Assembly (NCBI GenBank): GCA_947626985.1
Contig: CANQUG010000004.1
Location: 22,522-86,521 of the forward strand
Length of the DNA stretch: 64,000 nt
Direction: 5' to 3'
Source of the DNA: an uncultured Lachnospiraceae bacterium
GTDB taxonomy: Bacteria; Bacillota; Clostridia; Lachnospirales; Lachnospiraceae
Part shown: positions 1-6,849 of the stretch, one piece after another
How the letters are laid out: each line of letters opens with the position of its first letter
Position numbering within the stretch: the stretch's first letter is position 1
Notes under the pieces: generated by a model
The model's database searches: none
The model's input: only the letters and a program-made list of their open reading frames with translations
Told to the model about the DNA's origin: nothing
Made by a program: the position numbers and the translations under genes

Positions 1-330
1 GGATTTCAAAACCCTCAGGAACTCCTCCAGTGGCTGAAGGACCACAGGCCGGAGGAGGAACCGGTTTTGTCCCACGGAGATTTCTGCCTGCCCAATCTTT
101 TTGTCCAGGAGGATGGATCCGTGAGCTTTATCGACCTGGGCAGATGCGGCGCGGCGGACAAATGGCAGGATCTCGCCCTTTGCTTCCGAAGCCTGAGATG
201 GAATTCCCAGGGCGAATACGGCGGCAAAATTTATCCGGAAAATGATCCCCTGCTTCTTTTCAAAAAGCTGGGCATGGAGCCCGACCGGGAAAAGCTTCGC
301 TATTATACCTTGCTTGACGAATTATTCTGA
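1..330 (+). CDS. Aminoglycoside 3'-phosphotransferase (APH(3')-type), C-terminal part
   Basis: The reading frame is open from the first base, so the gene begins outside the window and only about 109 C-terminal residues are seen. The family transfers phosphate from ATP to the 3'-hydroxyl of kanamycin/neomycin-type aminoglycosides in the cytoplasm. The catalytic loop HGDFCLPN (base-transfer Asp, Mg-ligand Asn) is followed about 17 residues later by IDLGRCGAADKWQD, the metal-binding Asp segment typical of APH(3') enzymes, and by the family C-terminus ending in LDELF. The frame is intact to its natural end, so the truncation comes only from the window edge. It ends convergently with the next gene, overlapping it by 9 bp. 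The exact subclass and resistance phenotype cannot be judged from this fragment. Confidence 0.88.
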   Translation, partial: GFQNPQELLQWLKDHRPEEEPVLSHGDFCLPNLFVQEDGSVSFIDLGRCGAADKWQDLALCFRSLRWNSQGEYGGKIYPENDPLLLFKKLGMEPDREKLRYYTLLDELF

Positions 331-1083
331 ATTTCCCCCGTCCAGCAGCCTCCGGAGCATTTCCTCCCTGTTGTTGATAAACAGCTCCATCACCTGATAG
401 CTTTCCGTTTCCTCATAAGCGCAGGGATGAATTTTCTCTCCCTCGAAGGAAAGAATTTCCGCCCCGGGAAGTCCCAGCAGAATCGGGGAGTGAGTGGCTA
501 TGATAAACTGAGAACCCTTTTTCACCATCTCTGAAATCTGTATCAGCAGGCTCAGCTGGCGCTGGGGCGACAGCGCGGCCTCCGGCTCATCCATAATGTA
601 CAGTCCTTCTCTGTCAAAGGACTGAATGTACCGCAGGAAGCTCTCTCCGTGGGATTGTTCATGGAGGGATTTTCCCCCGTACCTGGCGTAATAAACATCC
701 TTCCGTTCCCCGTCCCGATACTCTTCCGCCTTGCTTGCCACGTTGAAAAAGCTTTCCGCGCGGAAAAAATAACCCGATTTCGCCCGTCGGTAGCCTTTTA
801 CCATACGGATGGACTCCGAAAGCTCCGACACATCCTGAAAGGTGCTGAACCGGTAATTTATGGTTCCGCCCTCCGGATTAAAGCCGTAGGCCACCGCGAT
901 CGCCTCCAGAAGAGTAGACTTTCCCGTACCGTTCTCTCCCACAAAAAATGTAACGCTGCGGGAAAAATCCAGTTTCTCCAGATTCCTGATCACAGGAATC
1001 TTCTGCAGATAGGACCTCCCGCTGATTCCGCTCCAGTCAATCTGAATCGACCGGATATAATTCTGATTCATCGTCATCCTCAT
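322..1083 (-). CDS. AAA family ATPase (ABC/SMC-like fold, stand-alone)
   Basis: A 253-residue predicted cytoplasmic ATPase. Walker A GENGTGKST lies near residue 50, an extended Walker B LYIMDEPEAAL near 165, a short signature-like region before it, and the H-loop ATHSP near 197. This order is that of the RecF/SMC-like AAA_21 group, small soluble ATPases often annotated only as 'AAA family ATPase'. No membrane segment or fused domain is present. The gene is convergent with and overlaps the aminoglycoside phosphotransferase; no partner gene lies directly beside it. Its substrate is unknown. Stand-alone members are variously associated with DNA repair, nucleases or defence, but nothing here supports choosing one. 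Confidence 0.85.
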   Translation of the reverse strand: MRMTMNQNYIRSIQIDWSGISGRSYLQKIPVIRNLEKLDFSRSVTFFVGENGTGKSTLLEAIAVAYGFNPEGGTINYRFSTFQDVSELSESIRMVKGYRRAKSGYFFRAESFFNVASKAEEYRDGERKDVYYARYGGKSLHEQSHGESFLRYIQSFDREGLYIMDEPEAALSPQRQLSLLIQISEMVKKGSQFIIATHSPILLGLPGAEILSFEGEKIHPCAYEETESYQVMELFINNREEMLRRLLDGGNSE

Positions 1084-1117
1084 CCCGCCTCAGTTTCTTT
1101 CCATGGCTTCCGCTCAT

Positions 1118-1636
1118 TTACTCCCGCAAAAGCCGTTCTCTCTCCAGAGCTCCTATTTTCTCATGAATCCTTCCCAGACCGTACATCAGCACTGCACAGA
1201 CAAGCAGACTGATCCATCCTACCGGCGAACCAATCCAGGAATTCACAAATCCTGTACATAAATTCAGCATGCCCACAATAAACAGCATTCTGGCAATTCT
1301 TTCCAGATGACGGATCCTGGAATCGATATCCGAAAAAAGGTCAAAGGCTCCGTTTTCCACTTTCTTCCGAAAATAAATCCACTTCAGCATTCTTCCTACA
1401 TATTCGGCGCCGGTCTCCTCCATAAAACTCACATAATCACTGTCCGGTCCGCGCATTTCCAGACGAACCGCATATTCTCCCGGATCACAGGAGATAAATC
1501 GAAACTGACAGAACGAAACTCCGTCGAGCACCCAGCCGCTGAACGCCTGTTCATTCAGCCACCGCTCCTCCTTTTCAAACTCCCAGACCCAGAACCATTT
1601 CCATACTGTTTTTTCACTTCTGTTTTTTTCGTCCAT
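1118..1636 (-). CDS. DUF2812 domain membrane protein, partner of PadR regulator
   Basis: A 172-residue protein whose N-terminal ~110 residues match the DUF2812 pattern (WKWFWVWEFEKEERWLNEQA... followed by F.. SCDPGEYAVRLE). Two hydrophobic segments follow near residues 118-135 and 138-158, then a charged tail. I chose the ATG at 1636 over a longer frame because AGGAGG sits 6-7 bp upstream, inside the last codons of the PadR gene, implying translational coupling. DUF2812 proteins are repeatedly found immediately downstream of PadR regulators in Firmicutes, and by analogy may act as a membrane-linked sensor or be the regulated product. No enzymatic motif is visible. Confidence 0.85.
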   Translation of the reverse strand: MDEKNRSEKTVWKWFWVWEFEKEERWLNEQAFSGWVLDGVSFCQFRFISCDPGEYAVRLEMRGPDSDYVSFMEETGAEYVGRMLKWIYFRKKVENGAFDLFSDIDSRIRHLERIARMLFIVGMLNLCTGFVNSWIGSPVGWISLLVCAVLMYGLGRIHEKIGALERERLLRE

Positions 1637-1640
1637 CCTT

Positions 1641-2048
1641 CTACCTCCTAAGCACACCGCTTTCTACCGGTGCTTTCCGCACAACCTCTCCGTTCTGTCC
1701 TGTCCCGCCGTTCTTCCCCAGGACTTCGTCTCCGCTGGCCACCAGCTGTCTCAGCCGCTCCAGTTCTCCTCTCAGGACTTCCTGTCCCCTCTCCGTCAGC
1801 TGGTATTCCTTCCTGCGGCTGCCCGTTTCTGTCTTCAGCGGCTGAATCCATCCCTTTTCACACAGACTGTTCAAAGCCCCGTACAAAGTTCCCGCCGCCA
1901 GATGAATCCTGCCCCCGGAAAGGGCTTCCGTCCGCTGCATAATACCGTACCCGTGCTGCGGCGTATACAGGGAAAGCAGAATATAATAGGCGGCTTCTGT
2001 CAAAACAATATTCTCGTGCAATCTCTTCCTCCTTTCCTCTCCTTCCAT
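1641..2048 (-). CDS. PadR family transcriptional regulator
   Basis: A 135-residue winged-helix repressor. The N-terminal motif LTEAAYYILLSLYTPQHGYGIMQ is the PadR signature, and the recognition-helix/wing stretch AAGTLYGALNSLCEKGWI...RRKEYQLTERG follows. The C-terminal helix used for dimerisation is short, as in PadR-s1 proteins. It is the first gene of a two-gene operon with the DUF2812 protein. Two perfect palindromes lie just upstream (2078-2096 and 2109-2127) and suggest autoregulation. The effector is unknown. PadR proteins typically repress a membrane protein or efflux gene, so the adjacent DUF2812 gene is the obvious target. Confidence 0.93.
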   Translation of the reverse strand: MEGEERRKRLHENIVLTEAAYYILLSLYTPQHGYGIMQRTEALSGGRIHLAAGTLYGALNSLCEKGWIQPLKTETGSRRKEYQLTERGQEVLRGELERLRQLVASGDEVLGKNGGTGQNGEVVRKAPVESGVLRR

Positions 2049-2077
2049 CCATCAGCAGAAAATATATCGCCGGTAAA

Positions 2078-2127
2078 TATATCGTCTTCCGATATAACGC
2101 ACAGCCATTATATCGCCTCCCGATATA
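2078..2127 (-). promoter_or_regulatory. Twin palindromic operator of the padR operon
   Basis: Two inverted repeats with identical arms are visible: TATATCG-N5-CGATATA at 2078-2096 and again at 2109-2127. Their centres are 31 bp apart, about three helical turns. A further half site TATATCG is at 2063-2069. The palindromes lie 30-80 bp upstream of the padR start, where its promoter should be. PadR dimers commonly bind such AT-rich dyads, so cooperative autorepression is inferred. Confidence 0.72.
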
Positions 2128-2287
2128 AAAGTCAAGCACATTTCTGTCCTGTTTCCAAACAAATTCCTGGCGGTTCCAAACAGGCAAACATTTTTTCTTT
2201 CATTCTCCATTGAAATCCCCCAAAAATAGAAATATAATACATATAACGAACGAATTTTAAGCTTTTCATTCCGACGGAGGTATTGCT

Positions 2288-3148
2288 GTGAACGTGCTTT
2301 TTGATTCCCGGCAGCTGCTGAAACTTATGTCCAGCCTTTACACTCTCACCGGCATCCGGGCAAATATCCTGAATCTCCAGGGCCGTGACATCTGTCTCAC
2401 CTCTGATCACGCGCCCTTCTGTGAAAAAATCAATTCCACCCCCGAGGGTCACGAGCGATGCGTGGCGTGCGACGCCCGGGCCGTGCAGCAGTGCGCAAAA
2501 ACAGAAAAGGGCTTCTACTTTTACCGCTGTCACGCCGGAATCTGCGAAGGCATCCTGCCTCTCCGCTCCGAAAACGGCCTGCCTCCCCTGGCTTATCTGA
2601 TCTGCGGCCAGTTTCTGGACGACTCGCCGCTGGAGGAGCAGTGGGAAAACTGTCTCCGGACTCTGGACTGGCGGCCGGGCGGCACGGAGGAACTCCGTCA
2701 GGCATTTTTTCAGTTCCGCCAGTATTCGCAGAAGGAAGTCTCTGCCTACTCGGAAATCCTGGAGGCCCTGTCCTCCTATATCCGGCATAAGGAAATGATT
2801 CTCACCGCAGAGCGCACCGACCTTCAGAAGCTGAAGCTCTATCTGGATCAGCATTACATCGAAAAGCTGTCCCTGGACTCCATATCCGCGCAGCTCCACA
2901 TCGGCCGCACCAAGCTGTGCATGCTGGCAAAAGAGCTGTCCGGAGGAAAAACCCTTTCCCACCTCATCACTCAGCGGAGAATCGACGCGGCCAAAACGCT
3001 GCTTCTCCAGAGCGATCAGCCTGTCTCGGCCATCGCGGAGGCCGTAGGGATCGGAGATTACAACTATTTTTCCAAAGTTTTCCGCTCCGTCACAGGCACG
3101 ACTCCCAGCGCCTTCCGGAAAGCCCACCGCCGCGGCGCAGACGACTGA
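2288..3148 (+). CDS. PocR-domain AraC family transcriptional regulator
   Basis: A 286-residue regulator. Residues ~5-165 form a PocR-type sensory domain, a PAS-like fold with several Cys (C.. C....QQC and YRCHAGICEGILP). The last ~100 residues are an AraC HTH pair: first helix set LSLDSISAQLHIGRTKLCMLAKEL, second VSAIAEAVGIGDYNYFSKVFRSVTGTTPSAFR. Translation starts at GTG 2288, with GGAGG about 8 bp upstream. PocR domains sense small hydrocarbon derivatives such as 1,3-propanediol in the founding case, but many Lachnospiraceae homologues sit beside sugar ABC operons. The next genes in the same direction are such an operon, so it is the likely target; the ligand is unknown. Confidence 0.9.
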   Translation: MNVLFDSRQLLKLMSSLYTLTGIRANILNLQGRDICLTSDHAPFCEKINSTPEGHERCVACDARAVQQCAKTEKGFYFYRCHAGICEGILPLRSENGLPPLAYLICGQFLDDSPLEEQWENCLRTLDWRPGGTEELRQAFFQFRQYSQKEVSAYSEILEALSSYIRHKEMILTAERTDLQKLKLYLDQHYIEKLSLDSISAQLHIGRTKLCMLAKELSGGKTLSHLITQRRIDAAKTLLLQSDQPVSAIAEAVGIGDYNYFSKVFRSVTGTTPSAFRKAHRRGADD

Positions 3149-3262
3149 CTGACTGCATGAGTTCTGCAGAATTTCCACATTCTTACAGGATGAACACGTC
3201 AAACGTTCATCCTTTTTGTTTGTAAAGCGTGAAAATCCAGAATTTTTGTATTTTTCTCCACG

Positions 3263-3328
3263 AAACGTACGATTTTTCTATCATATGTACGTTTTGCACT
3301 ATAATCCCGCAACTTATACAAGTATAAT
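3263..3328 (+). promoter_or_regulatory. Promoter/operator region of the sugar ABC operon
   Basis: The 293-bp gap before the binding-protein gene is AT rich. An inverted repeat AAACGTAC-N16-GTACGTTT spans 3263-3294, and TATAAT hexamers occur at 3300-3305 and 3323-3328. No good -35 hexamer is spaced correctly, as expected for a promoter activated by an AraC protein. The inverted repeat is a candidate binding site for the upstream PocR-AraC regulator. Confidence 0.45.
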
Positions 3329-3441
3329 GAGAAATATCAATAGTCTTTTGTGGAATATGCCCATTTTTGTCCATTTTCACAAAAGCCCGCAGGAAAGGTT
3401 CCTGCGAAACCCATATCAATTTAAAGGAGGATTACGAAACT

Positions 3442-4761
3442 ATGAAGAAGATTCTTGCACTGACTCTTGCCTGCACCATGGTAGTCGGCGCGGCGGCGCC
3501 CGTGGCGGCAGAAGGCTCCGACAAGCTGGCGCTGAACGTCATCATTTCCCAGTACGGCGATCACACCCAGGAGTGGTGGCCCACCTTCGAGAGCAAATTT
3601 GAAGAAGCGAATCCGGATATCGACCTGAACATCGAGATCGTTTCCTGGAATGACCTGTACACCGTGGTCAACACCAGAATCTCCACCAATCAGGCGCCCG
3701 ACATCCTGAACATCGACACCTTCGCAGACTATGTAGCCGACGATCTGCTGATGCCCGCGGAAGACTACACCTCCGAAGAGCTGAAGGCCAAGATCCTTCC
3801 CAGCTTCTGGAACGCCAACGAGATTGACGGCACAGTATGGGCTCTTCCGATTCTGGCATCCGCCCGTGCGCTGTTCTACAATAAGGACATCCTGGAAGCC
3901 GCCGGAGCAGAGGTTCCCACCACATGGGACGAAGTTCTGGACGCCTGCGAGAAGATCAAGGCCTACGACGAGAACATCGTTCCCTGGAGCCTTGATATCT
4001 CCACAGATGAAGGCCAGGCCGCATTCTCCTACTACACCTGGAACAACGGCGGCGGATTTACCGACGCCGACGGCAACTGGGCTCTGAACAGCGCCGCCAA
4101 CGTAGAGGCTGTAAACTTCATGAAGACCCTCATCGACTCCGGATACTGCACGGCAGATCCCTACACGGAGACCCGCTATCCGCAGCAGGACGCTTTCGCT
4201 GCAGGTTCTCTGGCCATGATGCTGGGACCGTGCAACCTTTATGACATCGCCGCAGGCGTGAACTTCGGCGTAGCTCCCATGCCCACCAATGGAGACAATG
4301 AGTCCGTACAGATGGGCGTATGCGACCGTCTGATGGCCTTCCGCAACGATGAAGCCCCGGATCAGGAAGCGCGTACCGCTGCCATCAGCAAATTCTTCGA
4401 CGCTTTCTACGATGCGGAAACCTATTCCGAATATATGGTATTCGAAGGCTTCCTGCCCGTTACCACTGATTCCGGCGAAATCCTTGCCGCCAGCGCGGAC
4501 AAATACACCAAGGGCGACGGCTCCGCCAACGGCGACAGCGAATATTTCGCTACCTTCTGCGACATGCTGGCATCCTGCAACTTCTATCCGGCTTCCAAGC
4601 CCGAATGGAATGACGTAAAGCAGGGCGTGATCAATGCCGAACAGCAGATCTGCCAGGGCGCTGACGCTCAGGAAACTCTGGATCTCCTTCAGGAGGACAT
4701 CCTGACGCTCCAGGAAGAAAACGAAGCTGCCGCTGAAGAAGAGGCTGCCGCAGAGGAATAA
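3442..4761 (+). CDS. ABC transporter sugar-binding protein (MsmE/family 1 SBP)
   Basis: A 439-residue extracytoplasmic solute-binding protein of the carbohydrate (CUT1) group. The ATG at 3442 is preferred over a longer frame because AAAGGAGG precedes it and a signal peptide (MKKILALTLACTMVVGAAAPVAA) follows directly. The mature part has SBP_bac_1 features: an N-terminal lobe with the QYGDHTQEWWPTFESKF ligand region, and ALPILASARALFYNKDILEAAG near residue 130. Cleavage looks like signal peptidase I (A-x-A) rather than a convincing lipobox; the single early Cys is only 10 residues in. The C-terminus is an unusual run of Glu and Ala. It is the first gene of an operon with two permeases. The sugar is not predictable. 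Confidence 0.92.
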   Translation: MKKILALTLACTMVVGAAAPVAAEGSDKLALNVIISQYGDHTQEWWPTFESKFEEANPDIDLNIEIVSWNDLYTVVNTRISTNQAPDILNIDTFADYVADDLLMPAEDYTSEELKAKILPSFWNANEIDGTVWALPILASARALFYNKDILEAAGAEVPTTWDEVLDACEKIKAYDENIVPWSLDISTDEGQAAFSYYTWNNGGGFTDADGNWALNSAANVEAVNFMKTLIDSGYCTADPYTETRYPQQDAFAAGSLAMMLGPCNLYDIAAGVNFGVAPMPTNGDNESVQMGVCDRLMAFRNDEAPDQEARTAAISKFFDAFYDAETYSEYMVFEGFLPVTTDSGEILAASADKYTKGDGSANGDSEYFATFCDMLASCNFYPASKPEWNDVKQGVINAEQQICQGADAQETLDLLQEDILTLQEENEAAAEEEAAAEE

Positions 4762-4937
4762 GAGCTTTGTCCTGACAGATATCTCAAAGCTCCGGCAGAC
4801 ATTCTGATTCTTTGTCTGTCTGTAAGCAGAACATATCAGGGGGTCGGACTTCCGTCCGATCCCCGTTTTATACCTGAATATAACGAAAAGCACAGCTTGC
4901 CTTTACGCTGTCTGCTTTTAAAAAAGGGGGCGAAAGA

Positions 4938-5828
4938 TTGAAAAAACATTCTCTGCTGAAAAAAGCGGAACCATACGTCTGGCTCCTGCCCAGCATGCTT
5001 CTGATGGCCGTCATGATCCTGGTTCCCATCGTGACAGTGTTCCAGCTGTCCATGTCCCAGATCACCCGGGCCGGCGTCATCAAGGGCTATAACGATTTTG
5101 AAAATTTCAAGGCGGTGTTCCGGTCGCCCACCTTCTGGCATACGCTGAAAAACACCCTGGTGTGGACGGTGACGGTGGTGGGATTTTCCACCCTCATCGG
5201 CTTTGTCATCGCCATGGTGCTGAATCAGGAATTCGTGGGACGCAAGATCGTCCGGGCCATCGTGGTATTTCCCTGGGCCACCTCTCTGATCATTCAGTCC
5301 GTGATCTGGAAATACAGCATCAACGCCGACTACGGTTCCCTGAACGTGATCCTGCAGAAGCTTGGCGTCATCGAGAAATATATCAACTGGACGCCCACCG
5401 CCCAGGCCCACTTCGCCTGGGAATGCTGGATCGGTATTTTTGTCACGGTTCCCTTTGTCACCTTCTGCGTGCTCTCCGGCCTGCAGAGCATCGACACTGC
5501 TTACTACGAGGCGGCGGATATCGACGGCGCCAGCTTCTGGCAGAAGCTTGGACGCATCACCCTGCCTCTTCTGAAGCCCAGCCTTACGGTGTCCACGGTG
5601 CTGAATATCATTTATGTATTCAACTCCTTCCCCATCATCTGGACCATGACCAAGGGTGATCCGGCGGACAGAACCCACACGCTGGCCACCTACCTGTACA
5701 AGCTTTCCTTCTACAATGGAAAATCAGGACAGGCAGCCGCGGTATCCGTAATCGGCTTCGTCATTCTGTGCATCTGCTCCAGTATTTACATGATTTTGTC
5801 CCTGAGGGCGGAAAAGGAGGAGCAATGA
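4938..5828 (+). CDS. Sugar ABC transporter permease (MalF/UgpA/MsmF type)
   Basis: A 296-residue inner-membrane permease with six hydrophobic segments. The binding-protein-dependent transport EAA loop is EAADIDGASFWQKLGRITLPLLKP around residues 190-215, which contacts the ATPase. The start is TTG at 4938 with a GGGGG-type ribosome site 8 bp before; no ATG exists at the N-terminus of the conserved region. It overlaps the following permease by 4 bp (ATGA), so the two are translationally coupled. No ATPase gene is nearby; CUT1 systems in this group usually share an MsmK-type ATPase encoded elsewhere. The role is the first half of the heterodimeric channel for the upstream binding protein's sugar. 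Confidence 0.93.
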   Translation: MKKHSLLKKAEPYVWLLPSMLLMAVMILVPIVTVFQLSMSQITRAGVIKGYNDFENFKAVFRSPTFWHTLKNTLVWTVTVVGFSTLIGFVIAMVLNQEFVGRKIVRAIVVFPWATSLIIQSVIWKYSINADYGSLNVILQKLGVIEKYINWTPTAQAHFAWECWIGIFVTVPFVTFCVLSGLQSIDTAYYEAADIDGASFWQKLGRITLPLLKPSLTVSTVLNIIYVFNSFPIIWTMTKGDPADRTHTLATYLYKLSFYNGKSGQAAAVSVIGFVILCICSSIYMILSLRAEKEEQ

Positions 5829-6667
5829 CATCGAGAAAACGAAAAAAATTAATTCAGAAAATATGCCTGTATCTCTTCGTGCTTGTGGTCTGCGTGATCA
5901 TTCTTTATCCGTATTTCGTCATGTTCACCACCGCGGCCAAGGACAGGGATGAAATGTACGCGCTGAATATGACCATTCTTCCCCTGGAATGGAAATGGTC
6001 GAATTTTATCGAGATCTGGTCAGCGGCTCCCGTATTCCGCTACTTCCTGAACTCCATCATCATCGCGGGAGGCGCCACTCTGCTGGCCATCCTCTGCGGC
6101 ATCCCGGCGGCGTACGCCATGAGCCGCATGCAGTTCAAGGGAAAATCCATTTTCCTGGGACTGGTGATCATGAGTCAGATGTTTGCGCCGGTGGTGCTTC
6201 TGGTAGGCATCTATAAGCTGATGACGACGCTGAAGCTGGTGAACAGCCTGCTGGGCCTGATTCTTCTGAACGCCGCGTTTAACCAGGCTTTTGCTATCTG
6301 GCTCCTGCGGGGCACCTTTCTCTCCATCTCCCCGGAGATGGAACAGGCCGCCAAGATCGACGGCTGCGGAAGGATCGGTTCTCTCGTCAGGGTTCTGCTG
6401 CCCATGGCGGCTCCCGGCGTAGTGACCACGCTGATCTTCGTCTTCATCAACTCCTGGAACGAGTACACGATGGCGCTCACCCTCATGTCCACGGATACGC
6501 TGAAGCCCATCACCGTGGGAATCAACGTTTTCTATGGGTTTAACATGATTCAGTGGCAGTACCTGTTTGCCACCTCCCTCTTTGCCACCGTACCGGTCAT
6601 CATCCTGTTCCTGTGCATCGAAAAGCACCTGGCCGCAGGGCTCACCGCCGGAGGCGTGAAGGGATAA
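5825..6667 (+). CDS. Sugar ABC transporter permease (MalG/UgpE/MsmG type)
   Basis: A 280-residue permease forming the second half of the channel. Six membrane segments are visible, and the EAA loop reads EMEQAAKIDGCGRIGSLVRVLLPMAAPG near residues 175-202. The start at 5825 overlaps the stop of the preceding permease (ATGA), and a GGAGG precedes it; a frame extension upstream to 5768 is rejected because it lies inside the other gene. The last segment ends with the family-typical GLTAGGVKG. The operon ends here at a long hairpin terminator. Specificity is unknown; the neighbourhood contains fucI but no direct link is shown. Confidence 0.93.
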   Translation: MTSRKRKKLIQKICLYLFVLVVCVIILYPYFVMFTTAAKDRDEMYALNMTILPLEWKWSNFIEIWSAAPVFRYFLNSIIIAGGATLLAILCGIPAAYAMSRMQFKGKSIFLGLVIMSQMFAPVVLLVGIYKLMTTLKLVNSLLGLILLNAAFNQAFAIWLLRGTFLSISPEMEQAAKIDGCGRIGSLVRVLLPMAAPGVVTTLIFVFINSWNEYTMALTLMSTDTLKPITVGINVFYGFNMIQWQYLFATSLFATVPVIILFLCIEKHLAAGLTAGGVKG

Positions 6668-6702
6668 TTTCCGATACTCCGCCGGAGTTTCCAGTCAGAC
6701 AG

Positions 6703-6810
6703 AAAACGGGACCGCCGGATAATTGCACAGCACACAATATATGGAGGAATCATATTTCCGTTCTTCCATATATTGCGTTCCGTCAGCAATTACCGACAGT
6801 CCCGTTTTTT
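6703..6810 (+). terminator. Nested hairpin terminator after the sugar ABC operon
   Basis: An outer stem AACGGGAC (about 6703-6710) pairs with GTCCCGTT ending in a T run at 6799-6810. Between them the inner arms CAATATATGGA and TCCATATATTG form a second stem. The T run lies on the + strand, so it terminates the ABC operon; a weaker effect on the convergent gene is possible. Confidence 0.7.
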
Positions 6811-6849
6811 ATGCGTAAGACCGCTCCTTGCCGCAAATCTGTCTTCCGG

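Noticed and set aside
1..330. Aminoglycoside phosphotransferase as a pseudogene
   Set aside because: The frame is open to the window edge with intact motifs; it is cut only by the window.
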